DNA of 10,534 nucleotides from CBDUXT01 sp965371245 (lineage in GTDB: Bacteria > Planctomycetota > Phycisphaerae > UBA1845). The position numbers and the translations under genes are program-made. The stretch is taken from contig CBDUXT010000142.1 of assembly GCA_965371245.1 (NCBI GenBank), positions 1 to 10,534 of the forward strand, given 5' to 3'. The notes beneath the pieces are model-generated. The model made no database searches and was not told where the DNA came from. It saw only the letters and a program-made list of their open reading frames with translations. This document shows, in pieces, positions 1 through 5,701 of this stretch (positions are counted from its first letter, which is position 1; each line of letters begins with the position of its first letter).

Positions 1-62
1 GTGTCGGGCATGCTCACGGTCGTGCCATCGACCAGGCGAACATGACGCCCGTGCCGGCATCC
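1..62 (-). pseudogene. IS4-type transposase fragment (interior, runs off left edge)
   Basis: The minus strand reads GRHVRLVDGTTVSMPD, ending at the window edge. This matches the well-known DGTTVSMPDT block around the first catalytic Asp of IS4-family DDE transposases (seen in sequence, family recognised from memory). The frame would continue to lower coordinates, so the C-terminal part may lie outside the window. Toward higher coordinates the similarity fades by about position 62, and no N-terminal transposase part follows, so the fragment appears 5'-truncated. A competing frame in the same bases gives a short hydrophobic peptide without a usable start. I trust the transposase frame because of the long motif match. 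Confidence 0.65.
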
Positions 63-119
63 CAGAGGACGATGGCCACCATGATGCAAAAGAACCCGAG
101 GGCGAATCAAAACATGGCT

Positions 120-635
120 TCACTCCGGCAAGACTGAAGGCGGCGTGGGTTGAGGTCCGACTCTCCCGAGGGTCAGGTTCGCGGGCATCGCCATCTCTCC
201 CAAGAACATCCCCGGCGGCGTGGGTGCGAGCAGGGCAGACACGGCCTTGAACGGCTGCACCTCCTGTAGCCTGATGCTCCCGCAGGTATTCCGTGATCCG
301 GCTCCGAAACCGGCCACGGCCTGGAACAGCAGCACGACGGCCGCCGCCACCTTGCAGGCAAGCCAGGTCGCGGCCTTGCGTGCGGCTCGCAGACCGAGCG
401 GGCAGTTGCTGGTGATGATGGTTCCGTCAGCCCGCTGGTAGTAGCCGACGCACAGCCGGCCCTCGTGCTCTCTGATCAGACTCTCCGCCTCCGGCTTGGT
501 CATCGAGGAGAGGTTGTAGACGTTGAGTTTGCACTCGTGGCAGAAGCGGACCTGATCGCCACCCTCCATGTCGTGCCAGGACATCGGGCACGGTGATGCG
601 ATCCGGACTCGACCCAGCAGGCTCATGTCTTTCAT
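120..635 (-). CDS. Cys-rich conserved hypothetical protein with one membrane segment
   Basis: This 171-residue protein has a cytosolic-looking N-terminal domain of about 85 residues. It carries Cys16 in RIASPCPMSW, a CxxC pair at Cys32/Cys35 (FCHECKLNVYNLS), Cys62 and Cys78 (NCPLG). A hydrophobic segment at about 90-112 and a Pro-rich tail follow. The 'RIASPC...W..M.G...RFC..C..NVYNLS.MT..EA..L...EGRLC' pattern recurs, as I recall, in uncharacterised proteins of planctomycetes, acidobacteria and related phyla, often fused to other C-terminal parts. The Cys spacing suggests metal or Fe-S binding, but this is inference. The start is ATG at 633-635. Only a weak G-rich stretch lies upstream, and Met4 is an alternative start. 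The function is unknown. Confidence 0.75.
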   Translation of the reverse strand: MKDMSLLGRVRIASPCPMSWHDMEGGDQVRFCHECKLNVYNLSSMTKPEAESLIREHEGRLCVGYYQRADGTIITSNCPLGLRAARKAATWLACKVAAAVVLLFQAVAGFGAGSRNTCGSIRLQEVQPFKAVSALLAPTPPGMFLGEMAMPANLTLGRVGPQPTPPSVLPE

Positions 636-873
636 AGTCGTGCCCCCAACAAGGCCATCGGTGGCGTGCCCCGACCGCGGCCCACGACGAGTCGGTAGAG
701 ATCGGTAAGCCGCGGCCCGTGTTCCGTTGGGTTAGACATCCCCGGACCCGCAACGGTTCCGGGTTTTTGGGCGGCTCCGTGCGTTGCTTGCCGGTTTTGG
801 GTCTATAGCGACGGTCGCCGCTTGCCTGGAGGTTTATACGTCCGAGAAAAGAGATGGTGGTGATTGAATATCG
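636..873. other. Intergenic stretch with no convincing gene
   Basis: No frame in this stretch looks coding. A minus-strand ORF that extends through it (427-753) is Arg/Gly/Trp-rich and out of frame with the Cys-rich gene, so it is a shadow. The only structured element I see is the terminator-like hairpin at 741-768. I looked for a tRNA cloverleaf and found none. Confidence 0.5.
741..768 (+). terminator. Rho-independent terminator-like hairpin, plus orientation
   Basis: The stem pairs 741-746 (CCCGGA) with 758-763 (TCCGGG). One C/T mismatch and two further G-C pairs extend it inward, and the loop is about 5 nt. Five T residues (764-768) follow directly. The T-tract makes it a plus-strand terminator. 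No plus-strand gene is visible upstream, so it may be left over from a deleted gene or may end an unseen RNA. Confidence 0.45.
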
Positions 874-1239
874 TCAGGAGGAACGCCCTTCCTCGCCAAC
901 GGATATCGGCATGCCGTCTGGATCTCGGTACTGTGCGATCCGAGCACCGAACAGGTCTCTGGGTTCCTGAATACATGGCACGTCCTTCTCGACCATCCGT
1001 TGGTGGAATTCATCCAGATTTGGGACAGCAAAGCCCCACCGGCACCGACCCGGCCGCTCATCATCATCTTCAGAAAGCTTGGATCCCTTGCTTGCGTGGA
1101 GAGCTAGAGTTGACCCTTCCGTTGAAAACTCCGTCCATCCTGGAGACTCGAACTTGAGCGGAAGACCAAGTACGTCCCTGTAGAAAGCCACAGACCGTTG
1201 CATGTCGCTGACGAAAACAATCGCATAATTCACTCGCAC
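874..1239 (-). CDS. VOC-family (glyoxalase/bleomycin-resistance fold) protein
   Basis: This 121-residue single-module protein has a length typical of VOC proteins built from two beta-alpha-beta-beta-beta halves. The first half is NYAIVFVSDMQRSVAFYRDVLGLP (residues 4-27), the classic 'D...S..FY..vLGl' pattern. The second half begins at about residue 67 (RWGFAVPNLDEFHQRM) and ends with YRDPDGMPISVGE, the usual metal-ligand strand. His48 and Glu116 are candidate metal ligands; an N-terminal His ligand is not evident. The substrate cannot be told and could be a glyoxalase, dioxygenase or binding-protein role. The GTG start at 1237-1239 is favoured by an AGGAGG Shine-Dalgarno 7 nt upstream. It stands alone, with the lipoprotein gene upstream on the same strand. 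Confidence 0.85.
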   Translation of the reverse strand: MRVNYAIVFVSDMQRSVAFYRDVLGLPLKFESPGWTEFSTEGSTLALHASKGSKLSEDDDERPGRCRWGFAVPNLDEFHQRMVEKDVPCIQEPRDLFGARIAQYRDPDGMPISVGEEGRSS

Positions 1240-1325
1240 CAGAACACCTCCTGTAGCTCTTCGACGCGTTGCCCCCGCTCAGTTTCGTGGTTCCGCCACC
1301 GCTCCAAGACACCACACGTCTAACT

Positions 1326-1841
1326 CTAGTCAGCGCCTTCGAGCGTTGCCGTCAGTCGGTAGTCCCAGCTGAAGGTAAAGATGTTGTCAGCATAGCCACC
1401 TTCGGTAATCGTGATGAAATACAGTCCGCTGGTGTCCGCCGAAACACGAAGTTCGAAGGCTACGTCTTGGACGATGGTCAGGGATGATCCGGCGACCTGA
1501 ATCTCCGGCTCAATCGTTCCGAAACCACGGCAATTGGTCTCCGGTTCTTTGTAGAGAACCGTTCCGTCGGGTCCGGTCGCTGTGAAGAGCGGACAAACTT
1601 CCGGTCCGACGGATTCCATCCGAAACAGCACGATCTGGCCCGCAGAAGCTTCGATCGAGAACACATCGTTGGTAGACTGTAGGACGCGAGCTGTTACGGG
1701 AACACCGGCGGAAAGCGGAGTGGCCGATGCGATTGTGTTGTTCGGTTCCAACGCGTCGTCGGGTCGTGGGCACCCTCCGAGCGAAAAGGTCGCGGCGATC
1801 GTTAGAAGACTGATCATCGCCATTCGGCCAACCGTTCCCAT
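1326..1841 (-). CDS. Secreted lipoprotein with a PPC (pre-peptidase C-terminal) domain
   Basis: I choose the ATG at 1839-1841, which has GGAG just upstream, over the longer open frame to 1940. This start gives a proper signal: MGTVGRMAM, a hydrophobic stretch, and a lipobox LGGC with lipidated Cys24. The mature part opens with DALEPNNTIASATPLSAG and continues with 'DVFSIEASAGQIVLFRM', the signature of PPC-type beta-sandwich domains (calcium-free jelly-roll modules of secreted proteins). It ends with 'GLYFITITEGGYADNIFTFSWDYRLTATL', again PPC-like. Two Cys in the domain could form a disulfide. The protein is 171 residues and consists of the lipid anchor and one domain with no enzyme attached. 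It probably sits on the outer surface or in the periplasm; its partner is unknown. Confidence 0.8.
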   Translation of the reverse strand: MGTVGRMAMISLLTIAATFSLGGCPRPDDALEPNNTIASATPLSAGVPVTARVLQSTNDVFSIEASAGQIVLFRMESVGPEVCPLFTATGPDGTVLYKEPETNCRGFGTIEPEIQVAGSSLTIVQDVAFELRVSADTSGLYFITITEGGYADNIFTFSWDYRLTATLEGAD

Positions 1842-1936
1842 GCGGGTTCTCCATAGGTTCGATGACGTCGTGCTACCCGACGGTCGTTGGACAGGGCACG
1901 ACGCCATCGCATAGATAACACCAGGCAGCCCTTCCG

Positions 1937-2764
1937 TCACGGCACTCGGATCCCTCGGCTTATCTCTTGCACGACGACGGCAACATGCCGGTTGAATTCA
2001 TCCGGTCGTTCGAGCATCGGGTAATGACCCATGTGATTCATGATGACGGCGTCGAAACCAGGCTTGATCTTCCTAACCCCCTCAACGTCTGTGGGAAAGA
2101 GGTCGCCGTTGATGGCTCGTAGTGGAACCACGAGTTTCCGTGCCGCGTTGGCGGGCTCGTATCCAGCCATGGAAAGAAACATGGCGTGAGCAACCGCCGG
2201 CGGAGTCTTCTGCATCCGCCTTTCCGCGTCAGCCAGTAGGGCCGGGCGTGCGTCCGTGTGGAAGAGCATTCTCACCATGTTCTTCACGCCACCGGGATAG
2301 TCCGCTCGGAAAGCTTCGGCCCGTTGGCGGGCTTCTTCCGCCGTGAACCAATGGTCGAAGTTCTGAAACGTATCGATCCCGACGACGCCGAGAACGCGAT
2401 CGCCAAGGAGCAACGCCGCTTCGACGGCCGTCGGCCCTCCGAGCGAGCTGCCGAAGAGGATGACCCGCTTGAGGTTTTCCGCATCGACCACCGCCTTCAC
2501 ATCAGCTCCGAACTGCGGAATTCCCCATTTCGTACGGTTCGCACCGGACTCGCCATGGCCGGCGAGGTCAGGAGCGATGACCCGGTATCGGTTGGCAAAC
2601 GCCTTGAGTTGCCCGTCGAAAAAGTTACGGTTGGCTAGCCCACCGTGGACAAAAACCAGAGCGATCTCGCCGGCACCGGCCGCCGAATAGGCGATCGATA
2701 CTCCGTCAGGAGCCGGGCACGTTTTGCGTTCTACGCTAACTGACCCGCCTTCGGAAGCCATCAC
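1937..2764 (-). CDS. Alpha/beta-hydrolase fold protein
   Basis: This 275-residue cytosolic hydrolase has the full set of fold landmarks. These are the oxyanion HGG at 40-42, the DLAGHGES segment at 66-73, the nucleophile elbow GSSLG with Ser107, a likely acid in NGDLFPTD (Asp221 or Asp226), and the catalytic His247 in NHMGHYP. The substrate is not predictable; esterases, C-C hydrolases and haloperoxidase-like enzymes share this plan. Translation may start at GTG (2762-2764) or the next codon ATG (2759-2761). A strong AGGAGG lies 6 and 9 nt upstream respectively. The start overlaps the stop of the upstream CMD/AhpD-like gene (TGA at 2761-2763), so the two are translationally coupled and probably act together, for example in redox or detoxification of a shared substrate (inference). 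Confidence 0.88.
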   Translation of the reverse strand: MMASEGGSVSVERKTCPAPDGVSIAYSAAGAGEIALVFVHGGLANRNFFDGQLKAFANRYRVIAPDLAGHGESGANRTKWGIPQFGADVKAVVDAENLKRVILFGSSLGGPTAVEAALLLGDRVLGVVGIDTFQNFDHWFTAEEARQRAEAFRADYPGGVKNMVRMLFHTDARPALLADAERRMQKTPPAVAHAMFLSMAGYEPANAARKLVVPLRAINGDLFPTDVEGVRKIKPGFDAVIMNHMGHYPMLERPDEFNRHVAVVVQEISRGIRVP

Positions 2765-3321
2765 GAGCCGCCTCCTAACTGTCGCGAATCCGAGAACCCT
2801 TCGGCTTCGATGCCGAACGCATGGTCAAACCGTGCCCGGTAGTTTTCCCAGGCAAGGCATGAGGTAAGCTCCACCAGCTGCCGATGGTCGAACTCGTTGG
2901 CAAGCCGGTCAAACAGCTCGTCCGGCACCTCGACAGGCGTTTCTGACATCACAACAGCGTATCGGAGCACAAGACGTTCCAGGTCCGTGAGCACTGGGCT
3001 CGTTTCATAGTCGTACAGTGCCTTGAGCTTGTCATCAGTCAAACCCTGCTGCCTGCCGACCGCAGACCCGATATCGACTCAGAACGGACAACCGATCATC
3101 ATGGCCACCTTCACCTGGGCAAGGGCTTTGAGTTGAGCGGGAACCGTTTTGGCGGCCTCCTGGCCTAACTCCATGTGAGCCAGGGCCCGTAGCAGGCGTG
3201 GGTGATGGGCCTTGATCTTGATTGGCATGATCACGCGACCGAGCTTTCGCTTGGTCATGAAGTAGGCAATCCGTGTGAAGAGACCCGCTTCCTCAGGTTG
3301 GACGCCGGGGATTCGTGCCAT
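2761..3321 (-). CDS. Carboxymuconolactone decarboxylase/AhpD-like protein with in-frame TGA: candidate selenoprotein (CxxU)
   Basis: Read through a single in-frame TGA (3079-3081), this is one 186-residue CMD-domain protein, the usual size for the family. Residues 1-80 end in KVAMMIGCPF, the TGA is residue 81, and VDIGSAVGRQQG then leads into LTDDKLKALYDYE. Family members normally read IGCPFC(I/V)DIGSA here, so the TGA replaces the second Cys of the redox CxxC, giving Cys78-Pro-Phe-Sec81. Both flanks are in the same frame and match the family without a gap, which argues against a frameshift. A SECIS-like hairpin follows immediately. AhpD-like CxxU selenoproteins have been reported in bacterial selenoproteome surveys (established knowledge). 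The likely role is thiol/selenol-dependent peroxide or disulfide chemistry. The start is ATG at 3319-3321 with AGGA upstream. It is coupled to the hydrolase downstream. Alternatives are a point mutation that killed the gene, or a sequencing error. A TTG-started C-terminal ORF (2761-3042) is what an ordinary caller would report. Confidence 0.78.
3038..3081 (-). promoter_or_regulatory. Putative bacterial SECIS element directly after the UGA
   Basis: In the minus-strand mRNA, 11 nt follow the UGA. Then GUCUGC pairs with GCAGGC (six pairs, one U-G) around the 5-nt apical loop GGUCG, at 3067-3051. The loop starts 17 nt after the UGA and opens with GG. Bacterial SECIS elements are known to have a short apical stem-loop with a G at the first loop positions about 16-37 nt after the UGA, for SelB binding. 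A weaker lower stem is possible between GUCGA right after the UGA and UUGAC at about 3042-3038, with internal loops between. I folded this by eye; no energy was calculated. Confidence 0.6.
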
Positions 3322-3372
3322 GGTCCTTTCCTTTCACCGAAATTCGGAGGGCGTCACTAGCATCAAGGCGTA

Positions 3373-3388
3373 GCCGGTCGAAACCGGC
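3373..3388. repeat. Perfect 6-bp hairpin with 4-nt loop
   Basis: GCCGGT pairs with ACCGGC across a CGAA loop. Read on the minus strand, the loop is TTCG. There is no T-tract on either side, so it is not a classic terminator. On the minus strand it lies upstream of the CMD gene start, within its probable leader or promoter region. Confidence 0.5.
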
Positions 3389-3410
3389 AGTGTTGAAACG
3401 CTTCACAGGC

Positions 3411-3430
3411 CCGCCCGATCTTACGGGCGG
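3411..3430. repeat. Perfect 7-bp hairpin with 6-nt loop
   Basis: CCGCCCG (3411-3417) pairs with CGGGCGG (3424-3430) across ATCTTA. It is GC-only and has no adjoining T-tract. It is the second of three stem-loops within 90 bp. Confidence 0.5.
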
Positions 3431-3448
3431 ACCACGCACGGGACGAGC

Positions 3449-3462
3449 CCCGCTTCGGCGGG
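3449..3462. repeat. 5-bp hairpin with TTCG tetraloop
   Basis: CCCGC (3449-3453) pairs with GCGGG (3458-3462), closed by C(TTCG)G on the plus strand. This is an unusually stable RNA tetraloop if transcribed in that direction. It is the third stem-loop in this gene-free stretch. Confidence 0.45.
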
Positions 3463-3610
3463 TCGTTGGCCCACGAGTTCCACGTCACAGGAGAATCTCA
3501 TATCTCGGGGCGAAGTGCCGCCAAAGCCAACGACACCATCCTGGCGACACGTCTCGGCCTCCAAAGGAAGACAGGGTGGATATGCCCTGCCGGTTCTCTT
3601 CGGAGCCATT

Positions 3611-3877
3611 CTAGGCCGAGTACGGCTCCCTGCTTCGGGTCGGAGGCGAGGCGTTGGGGTTCCCCGGAGCGAGCTTGGACACCCGGATCAGGAGGAGGGC
3701 ATCCTCCAACGAGGATGCCGGGATCGTACCGCCCACCTCGAAGCTACCCGATTGGGTCACCGTCCCTCCCCAAGCCCGAATCTTCGCCTCCGCCTTCCTC
3801 ACCCCTTGGAGGGACCGGTAGCACAGGTAGATCCCAAGCCGGGCATCGCCTTCGTTGACCAGATAGCGGCGGGAGTT
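3611..3877 (-). pseudogene. Orphan coding fragment of unknown family
   Basis: The minus frame reads RRYLVNEGDARLGIYLCY followed by a segment with KAEAKIRAWGGTVTQSGSF and ends in SREPYSA with a stop at 3611. Residue choice and third-position GC look like genuine coding sequence. I do not recognise the family. There is no good start with a ribosome site: the only start-like codon, a GTG at about 3800-3802, falls in mid-sequence, while the protein-like reading extends upstream to about 3877. There it meets, in another frame, the tail of a transposase. I read it as the 3' part of a gene cut by that element. Confidence 0.4.
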
Positions 3878-4012
3878 GGGCGGTGGTGAGGTAGCTTTTC
3901 AAGGCATCGACCATGGATCGGGTGGGGTCGAGGCCACGGAGCCGGAGGGTGCGGTAGACGCTCATCAGAATGGCCTGGGTGGCGGCGCCGCGGTCACTAC
4001 GATTCGATGGCT
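3862..4012 (-). pseudogene. C-terminal remnant of a transposase, probably IS66-like
   Basis: The minus frame reads SNRSDRGAATQAILMSVYR, then TLRLRGLDPTRSMVDALKSY and LTTAQLPPL. This 'RGA.TQ..LMS..RTL..RG.DP......AL..Y..TGQLPPLP' ending is, as I recall, the C-terminal tail of a large transposase group annotated as IS66-family in planctomycetes and myxobacteria. Upstream in the same frame a TAG stop occurs at about 4016, and the catalytic domain is absent. Only about 50 residues remain. The family name is the uncertain part; that it is a transposase tail is more likely than not. Confidence 0.5.
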
Positions 4013-4234
4013 ATTTTTCCGCAGGATCACCGCGGGTCGAATTTGCCGTTCACGCATCTCGGCGAGGATGCGGACGTTGAACTCCAATTCAAGAGTGAGC
4101 AGAACGCGTCCGCCGCCCACCAGGCCATCCGCAACTATCTCGAAGTCGCCGACGTCGAGGCGCGTGACGAACCCGTAATGCAGATGCTCGAACTGCTGTT
4201 CGCCAGCCTGGACGACGCCGGTCGCACGGAGTGA
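4007..4234 (+). CDS. Orphan acidic protein or gene fragment, unknown function
   Basis: This 75-residue plus-strand frame begins MAIFPQDHRGSNLPFTHLG and ends LELLFASLDDAGRTE. It has strong GC-rich third positions and a helical, acidic composition, so it looks coding. No Shine-Dalgarno precedes the ATG, which overlaps the end of the opposite-strand transposase remnant. This suggests the native 5' end was removed at about 4000-4007 and that the ATG is an internal Met. The stop at 4232-4234 is followed by two tandem hairpins, as expected for a genuine 3' end. It converges on the AarF kinase gene. I do not recognise the family. Confidence 0.4.
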   Translation: MAIFPQDHRGSNLPFTHLGEDADVELQFKSEQNASAAHQAIRNYLEVADVEARDEPVMQMLELLFASLDDAGRTE

Positions 4235-4241
4235 CAAACTC

Positions 4242-4272
4242 GGTCCAGCGGTGGACCCCGGCGTAACGCCGG
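4242..4272. terminator. Two abutting perfect hairpins between convergent genes
   Basis: GGTCCA/TGGACC with loop GCGG (4242-4257) is followed without a gap by CCGGCG/CGCCGG with loop TAA (4258-4272). Both are perfect 6-bp stems. They lie between the stop of the plus-strand orphan (4234) and the stop of the minus-strand kinase (4286). There is no T-tract, so a bidirectional end-of-transcript or mRNA-stabilising role is inferred from position only. Confidence 0.45.
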
Positions 4273-4285
4273 AACCCTGCCGACG

Positions 4286-5701
4286 TCAGTCCGACAAGTG
4301 CGGCGATTCCTCCTCCGCGATGGTCTTCACGTTTACCCGCGCCCCCAGCCGGAAGAGCAGGGCGCGAATCCCCAAGAGCTGCCGGTTGATCCAGGTATTC
4401 ACCGGCATCGATCGGAAATATCGTTTCTTCCCCGCCTGCGAGAACAGATCAAGCCCTCGTTGAAACCGCACTGCGTCCCCGAAGTCATACTTGCCCTCGC
4501 ACCGCAGGTACTCGTTGTGCCAAAGAAATACTTCGCTGAGCAGGGCGATGTAATCCGGGTCTTGCGGTTGATCCGGATCGAGATCCACGGTTCGGATGAT
4601 AGCCCGTCGAAACGCCTCGGTCCCGGGATGCTCGGCCACACGGGTCAACTCGCGGTAGTAATCCCATTCTTCGTCACTGAACTCGCGGCAACAGCCGAAG
4701 TCGATCATACCGAGGCGCCCGTCGGGCATGAAGATGTAATTCCCGGGATGCGAATCGGCGTACCAGAGTCGCCCCGCTTGTGCGAGATGAAACGACGTGC
4801 GCATGAGCAACTCACCGTACCGGTCTCGCTCTTCCTGCGAAGGGCTACGCGCAAGGTATTGATCGATGTGAACGCCCTCCAGGTACTCCATCGTCAGCAC
4901 GCGTTTCGTGCTGAAAGACTCATGCACGCGAGGTACGACGATCTTGTCTTGTTCTTGCAGCAGACCGCGAGCGCGCATCAGGAACGACGCCTCGCGCTCA
5001 TAATCCGTTTCCCATTCGAGCATCTGCCGTACGTCCTCCCACACCCAGCGAATGTTGTCCCAATCTTTGCTCAAGCGCATGGGGGAAAGGATCAGCATCA
5101 TGTTCCGAAGGTCGCTCTGTATGGTTCGCGCGATGTTGGGGTATTGGATCTTCACGGCCACGCGCTCGCCGCTCGGCAGGGTCGCCCGATGCACCTGTCC
5201 CAGCGATGCCGCGGCGAACGCCCTTTCCTCGAACGTCGAAAAAACTTCTTCCGGATCGCCCCCGAGTTCGTTGCGAAGGTGCTCACGCAACAACGAGAAG
5301 TGCATCGGCGGAGCGTCGAAGTGGAGTTGACCCAGGAGTTTCGTGAACTGGTCCGGAACGAGGGGCGGACAGTTGGCCAGCGCCTGACCGATTTTCATCA
5401 TCATGCCACGGAGGTAACTCATACCCGTAAGTAGCTTGATGGCGGCCGCGAGATGCGTCTCGTTGAGTCGCCGCTCGTTCTCGTCCTTCGTGGCGTAACC
5501 GCTGCGAACCCAGTACGACAGGTAACCCAGAGCGATCTTCGCCTGCAGGGATCCCATCGACCAGAATCGATGCAACGCCCCGATGGGAACGGGTTTGGTA
5601 GCCAGCTTGCCGAGCAGGGCGTGCAGCGCCTCGTGCGGGGACAGCTCCGTCTCCGCGCCTTCGGGGAGCGCTTCCACGAGTTGGCGAACGTCAAGAGGCA
5701 T
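4286..5701 (-). CDS. AarF/UbiB/ABC1-type atypical kinase
   Basis: This 471-residue protein has the hallmarks of the UbiB/ABC1 protein-kinase-like family. These are the KxGQ motif (MKIGQALA, Lys103-Gln106), an Ala-rich loop in place of a Gly-rich one (AAASLGQVHRA, 163-173), VAVKIQYP with Lys184, a catalytic loop YADSHPGNY (Asp316, Asn321), and the metal-binding DFG at 334-336. The family usually has ADPHPGN, so Ser317 in place of Pro is a mild variation. Family members act on or near quinone/isoprenoid lipid metabolism and show ATPase rather than ordinary kinase activity (established for UbiB/COQ8). The C-terminus lacks the strong membrane segments of UbiB, so this may be a soluble paralogue. 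Its start overlaps the tetR end by 11 bp, with GGAG upstream inside tetR, so the two are one operon under the promoter at 6359-6387. Confidence 0.9.
   Translation of the reverse strand: MPLDVRQLVEALPEGAETELSPHEALHALLGKLATKPVPIGALHRFWSMGSLQAKIALGYLSYWVRSGYATKDENERRLNETHLAAAIKLLTGMSYLRGMMMKIGQALANCPPLVPDQFTKLLGQLHFDAPPMHFSLLREHLRNELGGDPEEVFSTFEERAFAAASLGQVHRATLPSGERVAVKIQYPNIARTIQSDLRNMMLILSPMRLSKDWDNIRWVWEDVRQMLEWETDYEREASFLMRARGLLQEQDKIVVPRVHESFSTKRVLTMEYLEGVHIDQYLARSPSQEERDRYGELLMRTSFHLAQAGRLWYADSHPGNYIFMPDGRLGMIDFGCCREFSDEEWDYYRELTRVAEHPGTEAFRRAIIRTVDLDPDQPQDPDYIALLSEVFLWHNEYLRCEGKYDFGDAVRFQRGLDLFSQAGKKRYFRSMPVNTWINRQLLGIRALLFRLGARVNVKTIAEEESPHLSD

Larger units (their letters stand above)
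3322..3610. other. Gene-free stretch containing three hairpins
   Basis: I see no convincing coding frame between the CMD gene start and the fragment at 3611. Overlapping open frames on both strands have no recognisable family pattern. The stretch must hold the promoter of the CMD-hydrolase unit, but I could not pick -35/-10 boxes with confidence. It contains the three compact palindromes listed separately. Confidence 0.5.

Noticed and set aside
3..110. Hydrophobic minus-strand frame (FALGFFCIMVAIVLW...) as a small membrane protein
   Set aside because: It has no start with a ribosome site, and an alternative frame in the same bases gives a clear IS4 transposase motif.
640..770. Possible tRNA or structured RNA near the hairpin at 741-763
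   Set aside because: No acceptor stem, anticodon arm or TTCGA-type T-loop could be assembled around it.
1842..1940. 33-residue N-terminal extension of the lipoprotein
   Set aside because: It would bury the signal peptide, whereas ATG 1839-1841 has GGAG and puts the lipobox at the right distance.
2761..3042. Separate CMD-family gene starting at TTG 3040-3042
   Set aside because: It is in the same frame as 3079-3321 and lacks the N-terminal half and redox Cys of the domain. One read-through gene explains both pieces better.
4298..5434. 378-residue plus-strand ORF opposite the AarF kinase
   Set aside because: It mirrors the kinase gene, which carries all family motifs. The opposite frame has no recognisable domain and a His/Arg/Leu-rich composition typical of an antisense shadow in GC-rich DNA.
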